A stretch of 39,192 nucleotides of DNA from Alphaproteobacteria bacterium (GTDB lineage: Bacteria; Pseudomonadota; Alphaproteobacteria; UBA828). A program made the translations under genes and the position numbers. Where the stretch lies: NCBI GenBank assembly GCA_022823305.1, contig JAJDXK010000125.1:1-39192 (forward strand). The letters are read 5' to 3'. Below the pieces are notes generated by a model. That model saw only the letters and a program-made list of their open reading frames with translations. It did not search any database and had not been told where the DNA came from. Positions 1 through 7,499 of the stretch are shown here, in pieces. The first letter of the stretch is position 1. Every line of letters starts with the position of its first letter.

Positions 1-315
1 GTGCAGCGTGCCGCCGGCGACGCTGATGCGCCCGGCGAGGCTGATGCTGGCGCGGCTGGCGGAGCGTTCGCTCGCCGGCATCTCGCGCGCGAGCAGCGCG
101 TCGACCGTCTCCGCCGCCAGCGTCGCCGCGAGCGGCGCAGGCAGCCCGACCACGGGCCGCACCAGCACGCTGCCCCAGGTGTCGAGCCCGGCGTCGACGC
201 CGGTGCCGGCCCAGGTCTGCGCGCTCTTCTCGGCCGGCTTGAAGGGCTGCGGCAGGTCGCCGCAGGCCGCCAGCGCGGCGCAGAGGAGCGGAATCAGCAG
301 GAGTTGCAGCCTCAT
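1..315 (-). CDS. Putative lipoprotein, C-terminus cut by window edge
   Basis: The visible 105 codons encode an N-terminal lipoprotein signal: a short MRLQ n-region, a hydrophobic core, and the lipobox LAAC with the lipidated cysteine at residue 18. An acidic and alanine-rich mature region follows. The reading frame is still open at base 1, so the 3' end lies outside. I do not recognise the family. The ATG overlaps the stop of the 26-residue peptide upstream (ATGA), so it should be translationally coupled to it and belongs to the hldD-lgt-midA-pgeF transcript. Lipidation would depend on Lgt, encoded about 2 kb upstream in the same operon. The signal is clear; the function is unknown. Confidence 0.72.
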   Translation of the reverse strand, partial: MRLQLLLIPLLCAALAACGDLPQPFKPAEKSAQTWAGTGVDAGLDTWGSVLVRPVVGLPAPLAATLAAETVDALLAREMPASERSASRASISLAGRISVAGGTLH

Positions 316-392
316 GGTCCCGATACCGTCAGCACGCAGCTCGCCACCAGCCCGACGAAGAGGAGCACGCCGAAGATGATGACGTAGGGCAT
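312..392 (-). CDS. Small hydrophobic membrane peptide (26 aa)
   Basis: A 26-codon frame starts one base after the pgeF stop (TAG-C-ATG) and ends in a four-base ATGA overlap with the lipoprotein gene. The peptide is almost entirely hydrophobic: one membrane span at about residues 4-22 (PYVIIFGVLLFVGLV region), a cysteine at 19 preceded by VAS, and a short polar end. VASC satisfies a minimal lipobox, but there is no basic n-region, so a single-span membrane peptide is more likely than a lipoprotein. No Shine-Dalgarno sequence is visible, so expression would rest on coupling to pgeF. Support is positional (tight packing between two genes) plus composition. The function is unknown. Confidence 0.5.
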   Translation of the reverse strand: MPYVIIFGVLLFVGLVASCVLTVSGP

Positions 393-393
393 G

Positions 394-1173
394 CTAGCGT
401 GCCAGCGCGACGATGGAGATGTTGCGCCCGTAGTCGGGCTCGCCCTGCGCCAGGCTGCGGCGGTAGCTGAAGTAGCGCTCCGCCTCGGCGCAGGTGTCGC
501 CTCCGGTGGCGCCGATCCCGCCGAGACCGAGATCGCCCAGGCGGCGTGCGACGTAGCCCCCGAGGTCGAAGAGGAAGCGCTCGTCCGTTCCCGCCGGGGC
601 GAAGAGATCGGCGTCCTGCGGCCGCCGCGCCAGGAAGGGCGCCGGGAACTCGGGCCCCACTTCGTATGACGCCGCGCCGATCGCGGGGCCGACGGCGGCG
701 CGGATGCGGCCCGCCTGCGCGCCCAGGCCCAGCATGGCCCCCACCGCGGCCTCCAGCACCCCGCCCAGCGCGCCGCGCCAGCCGGCGTGTGCCGCGCCGA
801 TCACGCCCGCGTCGGGGTCGGCCAGCAGCACCGGCACGCAGTCGGCGGTGAGGATCGCGAGCGCGAGGCCCGGCGTCGCCGTCGCCATGGCGTCGGCGCG
901 CGGCGCGTCTGCCCGCGCCCAGGGCTCGGTGACCGTGAGCGCATCGGCGCTGTGGACCTGGTAGACGGTGCAGAGGGCGTCGGCCGGCAGGCCGCAGGCG
1001 GCGACGGCGCGGGCGCGGTTCTCGGCGACGGCCTCCGGGTCGTCGCCAGAACCGAGGCCGCAGTTGAGGGAGCGGTAGAGGCCGCCGCTGACGCCGCCCG
1101 CGCGGCCGAAGAAGCCGTGCCGGACGCGCCCGCCCGCGTCCTCCAGCACGTCGTGGGCGAGCGGCTGGATCAC
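394..1173 (-). CDS. pgeF: Multicopper polyphenol oxidase / purine nucleoside phosphorylase family protein (YfiH/PgeF)
   Basis: A 259-residue protein of the laccase-domain (DUF152) family. The zinc-site and active-site residues fall where the family expects them: H74 in YQVHSAD, C112 in LTADCVPVLLAD and H129 in GAAHAGWRG. The conserved GPAIGAASYEVG loop and C-terminal YFSYRR are also present. Family members have been described as a laccase-like oxidase, as a cytosolic purine nucleoside phosphorylase/adenosine deaminase, and as the E. coli peptidoglycan editing factor PgeF; which applies here cannot be read from sequence. The start is a GTG that overlaps the stop of the upstream methyltransferase (GTGA), and no other start fits the N-terminus. 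The linkage lgt-midA-pgeF recurs in alphaproteobacteria. Confidence 0.9.
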   Translation of the reverse strand: MIQPLAHDVLEDAGGRVRHGFFGRAGGVSGGLYRSLNCGLGSGDDPEAVAENRARAVAACGLPADALCTVYQVHSADALTVTEPWARADAPRADAMATATPGLALAILTADCVPVLLADPDAGVIGAAHAGWRGALGGVLEAAVGAMLGLGAQAGRIRAAVGPAIGAASYEVGPEFPAPFLARRPQDADLFAPAGTDERFLFDLGGYVARRLGDLGLGGIGATGGDTCAEAERYFSYRRSLAQGEPDYGRNISIVALAR

Positions 1174-2261
1174 TGCGCCGTCCCCCGCGCGGGCTCGAAG
1201 CCGGGCGGCGCGCCCAGTGCAGGATGCGCGAGTGCCAGCGCCTTGAAGAGCGCGCCCATGGCGTGCGCGCCGGTGAGGCGGCGCAAGGCCGCGTCGATCT
1301 CCCGCGCCTGTTCCGCGCTGGCGCGCTGCTTCAGCACGCCCGCCCGCGCCTCGATCCCGAGCGCCTGCAGGAATTCGCCCTGGGCCACCGGGCCGAACAC
1401 GCGGGCGCCCGCCTGCCGGGCCGCCGCCGCCAGCGCGGAAAAATCCACGTGCGCGGTGAGGTCGGCCGCGCCGGGCGCCTCCAGCACGCCGTGGCGGCGA
1501 TGGCGCCGCATCGCCTGCAGGGTGTCGCCGAGGCCGGTCCCTTCGTGCCCGTAGTCCACGATCAGCGCCGCCCCGCCGTGCTTAACGACGCGCCGGGCGA
1601 GTGCGGCCGCGAGAGCCTCCCGCACCGGGGCCCGCTCGACGATGGCGCCCGCCGGCGCGCCCGCAGGCCCGTCCGTCGCTGCGCAGCAAGGCCCCGCGGC
1701 GGCGAAGCGGAGCGCGCGCGAATCCGGCGCGAGGGTCACCACGCGCTCGCGCCAGCCGTCGCCCACCCGCTCGAACTGGCGGATGGGGAGCGCGTCGAAG
1801 AACTCGTTGGCGACGACCAGCAGGGGGCCGGGCGGCACGCCCTCGACGCCCGCGTGCCAGGTGGGGCGCGCCTCTTCCAGCAGCGCGGCCTGTTCCGCGC
1901 GCAGGGGCTCGCTCGACTCCACCAGGTGCAGGTCGACCGCCTCGCGGAAGCCCGGCACGGTGCGCGCCGCGCGCAGCGCATCGGCCATGAGGGTGCCGCG
2001 TCCCGGCCCGAGCTCGACCAGGCGCACGCTCGCAGGCGCGCCCATGGCCTGCCACAGCGCCGCAGCCCAGAGCCCGACCAGCTCGCCGAACATCTGGCTC
2101 ACCTCCGGCGCGGTGACGAAGTCGCCTTCGGCGCCGAGGGGCCGCGCACGGCGGTAGTAGCCGAGGGTCGGGTGGCTCAGGCAGAGCTCCATGTAGGTGG
2201 CGACGCTGATCGGCCCCTCGCGCCGGATGCGCTGCCTGATCTCCGCCGCGAGCGCGCTCAT
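1170..2261 (-). CDS. Class I SAM-dependent methyltransferase, MidA/NDUFAF7 family
   Basis: A 363-residue protein with the features of the MidA/NDUFAF7 family, whose mitochondrial member methylates an arginine of a complex I subunit and is needed for complex I assembly. The N-terminal helix region (IRQRIRREGPIS, YM..CLSHPTLGYY) is typical. The SAM-binding glycine loop is LVELGPGRGTLMAD at about residues 81-94. A later VANEFFDALPIRQF segment matches the conserved E-F-x-D-A-L-P motif. The ATG overlaps the lgt stop (ATGA), and its own stop overlaps the pgeF start. The bacterial role is inferred from the mitochondrial homologue; the substrate in bacteria is not established. Confidence 0.88.
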   Translation of the reverse strand: MSALAAEIRQRIRREGPISVATYMELCLSHPTLGYYRRARPLGAEGDFVTAPEVSQMFGELVGLWAAALWQAMGAPASVRLVELGPGRGTLMADALRAARTVPGFREAVDLHLVESSEPLRAEQAALLEEARPTWHAGVEGVPPGPLLVVANEFFDALPIRQFERVGDGWRERVVTLAPDSRALRFAAAGPCCAATDGPAGAPAGAIVERAPVREALAAALARRVVKHGGAALIVDYGHEGTGLGDTLQAMRRHRRHGVLEAPGAADLTAHVDFSALAAAARQAGARVFGPVAQGEFLQALGIEARAGVLKQRASAEQAREIDAALRRLTGAHAMGALFKALALAHPALGAPPGFEPARGTAQ

Positions 2262-3073
2262 CGCCCGGAGCCGCCGCCCGCCGGCCTGAGCGGCGGCAGG
2301 CGGAGGATGAGGACGAGCCCGATGAGGACCATCGGGATCGAGAGAACCTGCCCCATGGTCAGCCCCGGCAGGATGAAGCCGAGGAAGGCATCGGGCTCGC
2401 GGAAGAGCTCGCCGACGATGCGGGCCACGCCGTAGCCGGCGAAGAAGAGCCCGGCGACGGTGCCGGGCCGCTGAACGATTCGCCGCGCATGCACCGCCGC
2501 GGCCAGGATGGCGAAGAGAACGAGGCCTTCCAGCACCGCCTCGTAAAGCTGGCTCGGGTGGCGCGGCTCGAGCCCGCCGCCGGGGAACACCATCGCCCAG
2601 GAGACGTCGCTCGCGCGGCCGTAGAGCTCGCCGTTGATGAAGTTCGCGACGCGGCCCAGGAAGAGGCCGATGGGCACCTGTGCGCAGATCGCGTCGGCGA
2701 CGGAAAGCAGGGCGATCCGCTTGGCGCGGGAATAGAGGATAACGGCGACAAGCACCCCTACGGCGCCGCCGTGGAAGGACATCCCCCCCTCCCAGATCTG
2801 CAGGATCTGCGCCGGGTTCGCGAGGAAGAAGCTCGGATGGTAGAAGAGCACGTAGCCGAGCCGCCCGCCCACCACGACGCCGAGAGTCCCCCACACCAGC
2901 AGGTCGTCGGCGTGGCGCTTGGTCAGCCCCTCGATGCGCGTCTCCGCCAGATAGCGCACGTACTGCCAGCCGAGCAGCAGGCCGAGCACGTAGGCCAGCG
3001 CGTACCAGCGGATGGTCAGCGGGCCGATCTCGACGGCCACCGGGTCGATGGCGGGGAAGGCGAGGGCAAGCAT
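2258..3073 (-). CDS. lgt: Prolipoprotein diacylglyceryl transferase
   Basis: A 271-residue polytopic inner-membrane enzyme that moves the diacylglyceryl group of phosphatidylglycerol onto the lipobox cysteine of prolipoproteins, the first step of lipoprotein maturation. The Lgt signature is intact: FHGG with H101, then GRVANFINGELYGR with R141, N144, E149 and R153. A GGRLGY segment and a C-terminal GFILPGLTMGQVLS segment are also present. About seven membrane spans can be read from the hydropathy. Length is normal for the family. It starts 10 bases after the hldD stop and overlaps the methyltransferase gene by four bases. The operon also encodes at its end a lipoprotein that would be an Lgt client. 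Confidence 0.96.
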   Translation of the reverse strand: MLALAFPAIDPVAVEIGPLTIRWYALAYVLGLLLGWQYVRYLAETRIEGLTKRHADDLLVWGTLGVVVGGRLGYVLFYHPSFFLANPAQILQIWEGGMSFHGGAVGVLVAVILYSRAKRIALLSVADAICAQVPIGLFLGRVANFINGELYGRASDVSWAMVFPGGGLEPRHPSQLYEAVLEGLVLFAILAAAVHARRIVQRPGTVAGLFFAGYGVARIVGELFREPDAFLGFILPGLTMGQVLSIPMVLIGLVLILRLPPLRPAGGGSGR

Positions 3074-3083
3074 CAGGAGGCTC

Positions 3084-4070
3084 TCATCGGTAGGGGTCCG
3101 CCCGGCTCAGGTAGTCGCGCACGTAGGTGCCGACGCCCTCCTCGATATCGGCGAAGGGCGCCGTGTAGCCCGCGCGCCGCAGCCGCTCCATCCGCGCCTC
3201 GGTGAAGTACTGGTAGTGCGCGCGCATGGCCTCGGGCATGGCGACGTACTCGATCTCCGGCGCCCGCCCGAGGGCGGCGAAGAGCGCGCGCGCGAGGTCG
3301 GCGAAGGTGCGCGCGCTGCCGGTGCCCACGTTGAAGAGGCCGCTCGCCTGCGGGTTGTCCAGCAGCCAGAGCATCACCGCGACGCAGTCGCCCACCCAGA
3401 CGAAATCCCGGCGCTGGCCGCCGTCCGGGTAGCGCCCGTGATGGGACTTGAAGAGGCGCACCGGGCGGCCGGCGGCGGCGTCGGGGTAGATGGTGGCGAC
3501 AACGCTCCTCTGCCCGCCCTTGTGATACTCGTTGGGGCCGTAGACGTTGAAGAACTTGAGGCCGGCCCACTGCGGCGGGCGCGGCGCGCCCCGCGCCAGC
3601 GCGTGGGCGATGCGGCGGTCGACGAGGTGCTTGCTGCGGCCGTAGCCGTTGAGCGGTCTGAGCCGCGCCAGCGCCGGGATCGCGCCGTCGTCGTCGAAGC
3701 CGCACGAGCCGTTGCCGTAGGTGGCCGCCGACGAGGCGTAGATCAGCGGTACGCCCTCGGCAGCGCACCAGTGCCAGAGGTCCATGGTGAAGCGGTAGTT
3801 GTTGCGGGCCAGCAGGCTCGCGTCGGTCTCGGTCGTGGACGAGTTGGCGCCGAGGTGGAAGACCGCGCGCACGTCGCCGGCGCGGGCCCGGAGGAAGGCG
3901 GGGAGCGCGGCGGGCTCGATCACGGCCTCTAGGCTGCGCCGGGCGATGGTGCGGCCGCCGTCGCCCGCGCCGGGGTTGTCGCAGACCGCCAGCGGCCCTG
4001 CGCCCCGCTCCTCGAGGGCGGCGACCAGGTTCGAGCCGATGAAGCCCGCCCCGCCCGTGACGATGATCAT
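3084..4070 (-). CDS. hldD: ADP-L-glycero-D-manno-heptose 6-epimerase
   Basis: A 328-residue short-chain epimerase that converts ADP-D-glycero- to ADP-L-glycero-D-manno-heptose for the lipopolysaccharide inner core. The N-terminal nucleotide-binding loop is VTGGAGFIGSN (residues 4-14). The active-site pair is Y143/K147 in GYGRSKH, preceded by the SSAATYG strand. HldD-specific segments are NSSTTETD, KFFNVYGPNEYHK and the C-terminal region HYQYFTEA. The start at 4070 is preferred over an in-frame ATG at 4088 because AGGGAG lies six bases ahead and the Rossmann strand follows at once. It is the first gene of the envelope operon. A promoter candidate lies just upstream. The gene implies a heptose-containing LPS core. 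Confidence 0.94.
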   Translation of the reverse strand: MIIVTGGAGFIGSNLVAALEERGAGPLAVCDNPGAGDGGRTIARRSLEAVIEPAALPAFLRARAGDVRAVFHLGANSSTTETDASLLARNNYRFTMDLWHWCAAEGVPLIYASSAATYGNGSCGFDDDGAIPALARLRPLNGYGRSKHLVDRRIAHALARGAPRPPQWAGLKFFNVYGPNEYHKGGQRSVVATIYPDAAAGRPVRLFKSHHGRYPDGGQRRDFVWVGDCVAVMLWLLDNPQASGLFNVGTGSARTFADLARALFAALGRAPEIEYVAMPEAMRAHYQYFTEARMERLRRAGYTAPFADIEEGVGTYVRDYLSRADPYR

Positions 4071-4110
4071 GCCGCTCCCTGCCGCCATTCCGTTCGAATC
4101 GGCGCGCCCG

Positions 4111-4140
4111 GTTATAGCCCGGAACTCTCGCCACGGTCAT
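4111..4140 (-). promoter_or_regulatory. Candidate sigma-70 promoter of hldD operon
   Basis: Read on the minus strand, ATGACC (4140-4135) and TATAAC (4116-4111) are separated by 18 bases. They match the -35 consensus at 4 of 6 and the -10 consensus at 5 of 6 positions. The expected start near 4104 gives a leader of about 34 bases before the hldD ATG. TATAAC stands out in such GC-rich surroundings. This is pattern matching by eye only. Confidence 0.4.
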
Positions 4141-4156
4141 GGATTGCACGACCGTG
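4132..4156. promoter_or_regulatory. Perfect 7-11-7 inverted repeat over hldD -35 (operator candidate)
   Basis: CACGGTC (4132-4138) and GACCGTG (4150-4156) are exact reverse complements separated by 11 bases. The left arm covers the candidate -35 box of the hldD promoter, so a bound dimer would block or reposition RNA polymerase. No regulator is encoded beside it, and in GC-rich DNA such a repeat can arise by chance. Confidence 0.28.
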
Positions 4157-4222
4157 TTGCCCGCACCGCGGTGCGCTGGGCGGTCCCCGCGTCCGTGCCA
4201 GGATTGCGCCATTCGGTATACG

Positions 4223-4333
4223 CCCCCACCTCACCCCGGCCCTCTCCTCCCCGGCGGGGAGGAGAGGGGGCGAAGGCCGTCGCCGCCTACGTTCCCCCTC
4301 CTCCCGGGAGGAGGGGGACAGGGGGAGGTGGGA
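4223..4333. repeat. Family 1 folded GC-rich intergenic repeat (two hairpins)
   Basis: This fills much of the 307-base gap between hpnD and hldD. A 13-bp stem pairs 4240-4252 with 4256-4268 (CCCTCTCCTCCCC, loop GGC). A perfect 26-bp palindrome spans 4293-4318 (TCCCCCTCCTCCC and its complement). An outer stem pairs CCCACCTC (4225-4232) with GAGGTGGG (4325-4332), so the whole unit can fold as one structure. The opening CCCCCACCTCACCCC recurs with small changes at about 14405 and 39111. It resembles the palindromic intergenic elements common in GC-rich proteobacteria. It could stop transcription after hldD's upstream neighbour or hpnD, but there is no T-run. Apart from this and the hldD promoter, no gene is seen in the gap. 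Confidence 0.75.
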
Positions 4334-4377
4334 ATCGTGCGGGCCTCATCGCGCATGGCCGCGGCGGGAATCAGCGC

Positions 4378-5253
4378 TCAGATCGTCCGCAGAAGCCCGC
4401 CCATGACGAGGCGCAGCTTCTGCGTCGCGCTGAAGCGGATGCGCCGGCCGGCGACTGGGAAGCCCGCCCCCTCGATGCGGTCGAGATAGGCCTCGTAGAC
4501 GCTGCGCATGAGGATGGCGGGGCGCATGGCGCGGCGTTCCGAGCGCGGCAGGGCCTCGCTGGCTGCGCCGAAATGGCGCCGCGCCATGGCGCCGAGCGCG
4601 CCGCACACCTTCTCCACCCCCGGCGTGCGCGCGATCGCGTCGGGCCTGATGTCGGCGAGGCCGTGGCGCTCCAGCAGCTCCTGCGGCAGGTAGATGCGGC
4701 CGCGCCGCGCGTCCTCCGCCACGTCGCGCAGGATGTTGGTGAGCTGGAAGGCCTGCCCCAGGTGGCGGGCGAAGTCGGGGATGCTGCGCGCGCGGTACTC
4801 GAAGATCTCCACCGAGAGCAGGCCGACACAGCCCGCGACGCAGTGGCAGTAGCGCTCCAGCTCGGCCAGCGTCGGGCGCAGCATGGCGCCGCCGCCGTCC
4901 ATCTCGAAGCCCTCCAGGATCTCCATGAAGTGACCCTGCTCGAGGCCGAAACGCTCGACCGGGCGGGCGAGCGCGCGCGTCACCGGGTGGCGCGGCGCGC
5001 CCTGGTAGAGCGCGCGGACCTCGCCCCGCCAGGCGTCGATCAGCGCGCGCGACTCGGCCGGGTCCTCGATCTCGTCGGCCACGTCGTCGGTCTCGCGGCA
5101 GAAGGCGTAGAGCGCCAGCATCGCCTCGCGCTTCTCGCGCGGTAGCAGCATCATCGGCAGGAAGAACGAGCTGCCCGACGCCCGGGTCACCTCGGCGACG
5201 TAGCGCTTCGGATCGCGCGCCTCGGGGATCGGCAGGGCGGCGGTCTGGCTCAC
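4378..5253 (-). CDS. hpnD: Presqualene diphosphate synthase HpnD
   Basis: A 291-residue trans-isoprenyl diphosphate head-to-head synthase of the squalene/phytoene synthase family. In the HpnCDE route HpnD condenses two farnesyl diphosphates to presqualene diphosphate. Both aspartate-rich motifs are present: ETDDVADE (D56, D57, D60) and LTNILRDVAEDARRGRIYLP (D177-D181). The start is a GTG overlapping the hpnC stop (GTGA), which puts the conserved YVAEVTRASGSSF segment at residue 18. It is the last gene of dxr-hpnC-hpnD. The expected partner hpnE (FAD-dependent squalene-forming reductase) does not follow; a repeat block and hldD come next. HpnD rather than phytoene synthase is chosen because of its pairing with hpnC. 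Confidence 0.92.
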   Translation of the reverse strand: MSQTAALPIPEARDPKRYVAEVTRASGSSFFLPMMLLPREKREAMLALYAFCRETDDVADEIEDPAESRALIDAWRGEVRALYQGAPRHPVTRALARPVERFGLEQGHFMEILEGFEMDGGGAMLRPTLAELERYCHCVAGCVGLLSVEIFEYRARSIPDFARHLGQAFQLTNILRDVAEDARRGRIYLPQELLERHGLADIRPDAIARTPGVEKVCGALGAMARRHFGAASEALPRSERRAMRPAILMRSVYEAYLDRIEGAGFPVAGRRIRFSATQKLRLVMGGLLRTI

Positions 5254-6134
5254 CACGCGCCTGCGATGCCGCGCAGCGCCAGCGCCACGCGGCTTGCCTT
5301 GGGCACCCGGATGCGGCCGGCCAGCGGGTCGCCCCGGCCGAGCTTGCGGTGCAGCGCCCAGGCCAGCCTCACGATCACCGCGCACTCCCAGCGGAAGCGG
5401 CGGCGGCGGACCGAGCGCGGCATCGCCTCGGCCCGGCGCAGCAGGTGCGCGGTGTGCTCCAGGCAGCGGTCGACGGCATGGCGCACCGCCGGCGCCGCGC
5501 GCCGCTCGGCCAGCAATTCCACGCCGCCGCCGGCGTCCCTGAGCCATGGCTCGGGGATGTAGACGCGATCCAGCGCGCGATAGTCCTCGCCGCAGTCCTG
5601 CAGGTGGTTGAGCACCTGCAGCGCGTTGCAGAGCGCGTCCGAGCCCTCGATGTCGGCATGGGGCGTCTCGCCGTGGATGTCCATCATCACCCGGCCGACC
5701 GAGGCGGCCGAGCGCTGGCAGTAGTCCATCAGGTCGTCCCAGTCGACGTAGCGCAGCTTGGTCGCGTCCTGCATGAAGGCCGACAGCAGGTCGCGCCCGT
5801 TCTGCGCGGGACACCCGGTCTCGGCCAGGCTGCGGTGGTAGGGCACGGCCCAGTCCGGCAGTGCCGCCTCGTCGCGGCCCAGCGCGTCGCTCGCCGCCTG
5901 CAGCCGGGCCACCTTCTCGTCCGCGGGGATGGTGGGGGAATCGGCGATGTCGTCGGCCTTGCGCGCGAACAGGTAGAAGGCGTGCACGTGGGGCCGGCAG
6001 TCCGGCGGGATCAGGAAGGAGCCGACCGGGAAGTTCTCGCTGTTGGCGCGGATCAGCGCGCGGATGTTCTCCTCGCGCGCCGCCTCGCCCTGCCCGGGCG
6101 CCTCGTCCACTGCCGCCGTTGCGGAGAGGGTCAT
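5250..6134 (-). CDS. hpnC: Hydroxysqualene synthase HpnC
   Basis: A 294-residue squalene/phytoene synthase-family enzyme that converts presqualene diphosphate to hydroxysqualene in the bacterial three-enzyme squalene route. The first aspartate motif is ARKADDIADSP (D61, D62, D65). The second region, LNHLQDCGEDYRALDRVYIP, has D180, E183 and D184. The N-terminal segment ENFPVGSFLIP with the later HVHAFYLFARKADDIAD is typical of HpnC. The stop overlaps the hpnD start, and the ATG lies 12 bases after the dxr stop, so the three genes are one transcription unit. The product feeds hopanoid synthesis, so squalene-hopene cyclase is expected elsewhere in the genome. Confidence 0.92.
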   Translation of the reverse strand: MTLSATAAVDEAPGQGEAAREENIRALIRANSENFPVGSFLIPPDCRPHVHAFYLFARKADDIADSPTIPADEKVARLQAASDALGRDEAALPDWAVPYHRSLAETGCPAQNGRDLLSAFMQDATKLRYVDWDDLMDYCQRSAASVGRVMMDIHGETPHADIEGSDALCNALQVLNHLQDCGEDYRALDRVYIPEPWLRDAGGGVELLAERRAAPAVRHAVDRCLEHTAHLLRRAEAMPRSVRRRRFRWECAVIVRLAWALHRKLGRGDPLAGRIRVPKASRVALALRGIAGAW

Positions 6135-6146
6135 GCGCCCGCCCGC

Positions 6147-7373
6147 TCAGTTGGCGCCGTCGAGCAGCCGCCCGGCGAGTTCGCGCGCGGCGGCGTCGAT
6201 ATCGTAGACGTCGTCCAGCCGCGCGACGGCGCGCTGCTCGGTCCGCTCCAGGCAGCGCTCGACCGTGCGCGCGATCTCGAGGAAGCCGATGCGGCGGGCG
6301 AGGAAGCCGCCGACCGCGACCTCGTTGGCGGCGTTGAGCACGATCGGCACACTGCCGCCCGCGTCCAGCGCCTCGCGCGCGAGCCTGAGCGCCGGGAAGC
6401 GCTCGAAGTCCGGCGGCTCGAAGGTGAGGTGCCCGAGTTCCGCGAGGTCGAGCCGGGGCGAGGGCGCCGGCATGCGCGCCGGCCAGGCCAGAGAGTAGGC
6501 GATCGGCGTGCGCATGTCAGGGGTGCCGAGCTGCGCCAGCACCGAGCCGTCGACGTAGGCGACCATGCTGTGGATCACCGACTGCGGGTGCACCAGCACC
6601 TCGATCTGCTCCGCGGCGACCGGGAAGAGGTGAAAGGCCTCGATCATTTCGAGGCCCTTGTTCATCATGGTGGCCGAATCCACCGAGATCTTGGCGCCCA
6701 TGTCCCAGTTGGGGTGGGCCACCGCCTGCTCCGGCGTGGCGTTGGCCATGGTCTCGGCCGAGGCCTCGCGGAAGGGCCCGCCGGAGGCGGTGAGCACGAT
6801 TTTCTCGACGCTCCCGGCCCGCTCGAAGTCGAACACCTGGTAGATGGCGTTGTGCTCCGAATCGACCGGCAGCAGCGTCGCCCCGCCGCGCTCGACCTCG
6901 GCCAGCATGAGCGCGCCGGCGCAGACCAGGCACTCCTTGTTGGCGAGCCCGATGACGGCGCCGCGCTCGGCGGCAGCCAGGGTCGGGCGCAGCCCGGCGG
7001 CGCCGACGATGCCCGCCATGACGAAGTCGGCCGGCACGGCCGCGGCCTCGACCAGGGCCTCCGGCCCGGCGGCGGCCGCGGTGCCGGAGGCCGCGAGTGC
7101 CTCTTCGAGCTCGCCGTAGAGCGCGGGATCGCCGATGACGGCCCGCTTCGCGCCCACCGCGCGGGCCTGCTCGGCGAGGCGCTCCACGCTCGTCTGGGCG
7201 GTCAGCGCCTCCACCTCGAAGGCGCCCGGGTGGCGGGCGATCAGGTCGATGGTGTTGCAGCCGATCGAGCCGGTCGAGCCCAGGATGGTGACGCGCCGGG
7301 GCTCCGCTCCCTCGACGGCGGCGGCAAAGGCCCGCTCGGGTGCTGCGTCGACAGCGGCATCCATCGGCGCCAT
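6147..7373 (-). CDS. dxr: 1-deoxy-D-xylulose 5-phosphate reductoisomerase
   Basis: A 408-residue enzyme that turns DXP into 2-C-methyl-D-erythritol 4-phosphate with NADPH, the first committed MEP-pathway step. The NADPH loop is LGSTGSIG (31-38), followed by LANKECLVCAG. The metal ligands are in PVDSEHNAI (D171, E173) and at E242 in MNKGLE. NWDMGAK and HPQSVIHSM complete the signature. The ATG at 7373 is chosen because GAAGGG lies nine bases upstream; an in-frame TTG at 7379 and ATG at 7364 are alternatives. A GATAAT on the minus strand at 7433-7428 could be its -10, but no good -35 was found. It heads the operon with hpnC and hpnD, placing isoprenoid supply and squalene synthesis under one promoter. 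Confidence 0.96.
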   Translation of the reverse strand: MAPMDAAVDAAPERAFAAAVEGAEPRRVTILGSTGSIGCNTIDLIARHPGAFEVEALTAQTSVERLAEQARAVGAKRAVIGDPALYGELEEALAASGTAAAAGPEALVEAAAVPADFVMAGIVGAAGLRPTLAAAERGAVIGLANKECLVCAGALMLAEVERGGATLLPVDSEHNAIYQVFDFERAGSVEKIVLTASGGPFREASAETMANATPEQAVAHPNWDMGAKISVDSATMMNKGLEMIEAFHLFPVAAEQIEVLVHPQSVIHSMVAYVDGSVLAQLGTPDMRTPIAYSLAWPARMPAPSPRLDLAELGHLTFEPPDFERFPALRLAREALDAGGSVPIVLNAANEVAVGGFLARRIGFLEIARTVERCLERTEQRAVARLDDVYDIDAAARELAGRLLDGAN

Positions 7374-7499
7374 GCGCAATCACCCTTCGTCAGACGGAGA
7401 CGTGGCCCCCCATTGCGATTATCTTTCCAGCCCGGACACGCCACCGCAACCGCAATCGCCGTCGCACGATCCGAGAGACGAGCACCGCTGGAGGACGAC

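Noticed and set aside
1224..2435. 403-codon plus-strand frame opposite the MidA-type methyltransferase
   Set aside because: Antisense to a gene with an intact SAM-binding motif; low-complexity Arg/His composition.
4223..4333. CRISPR-like or tandem repeat array
   Set aside because: The repeats are inverted arms of hairpins, not direct repeats with regular spacers.
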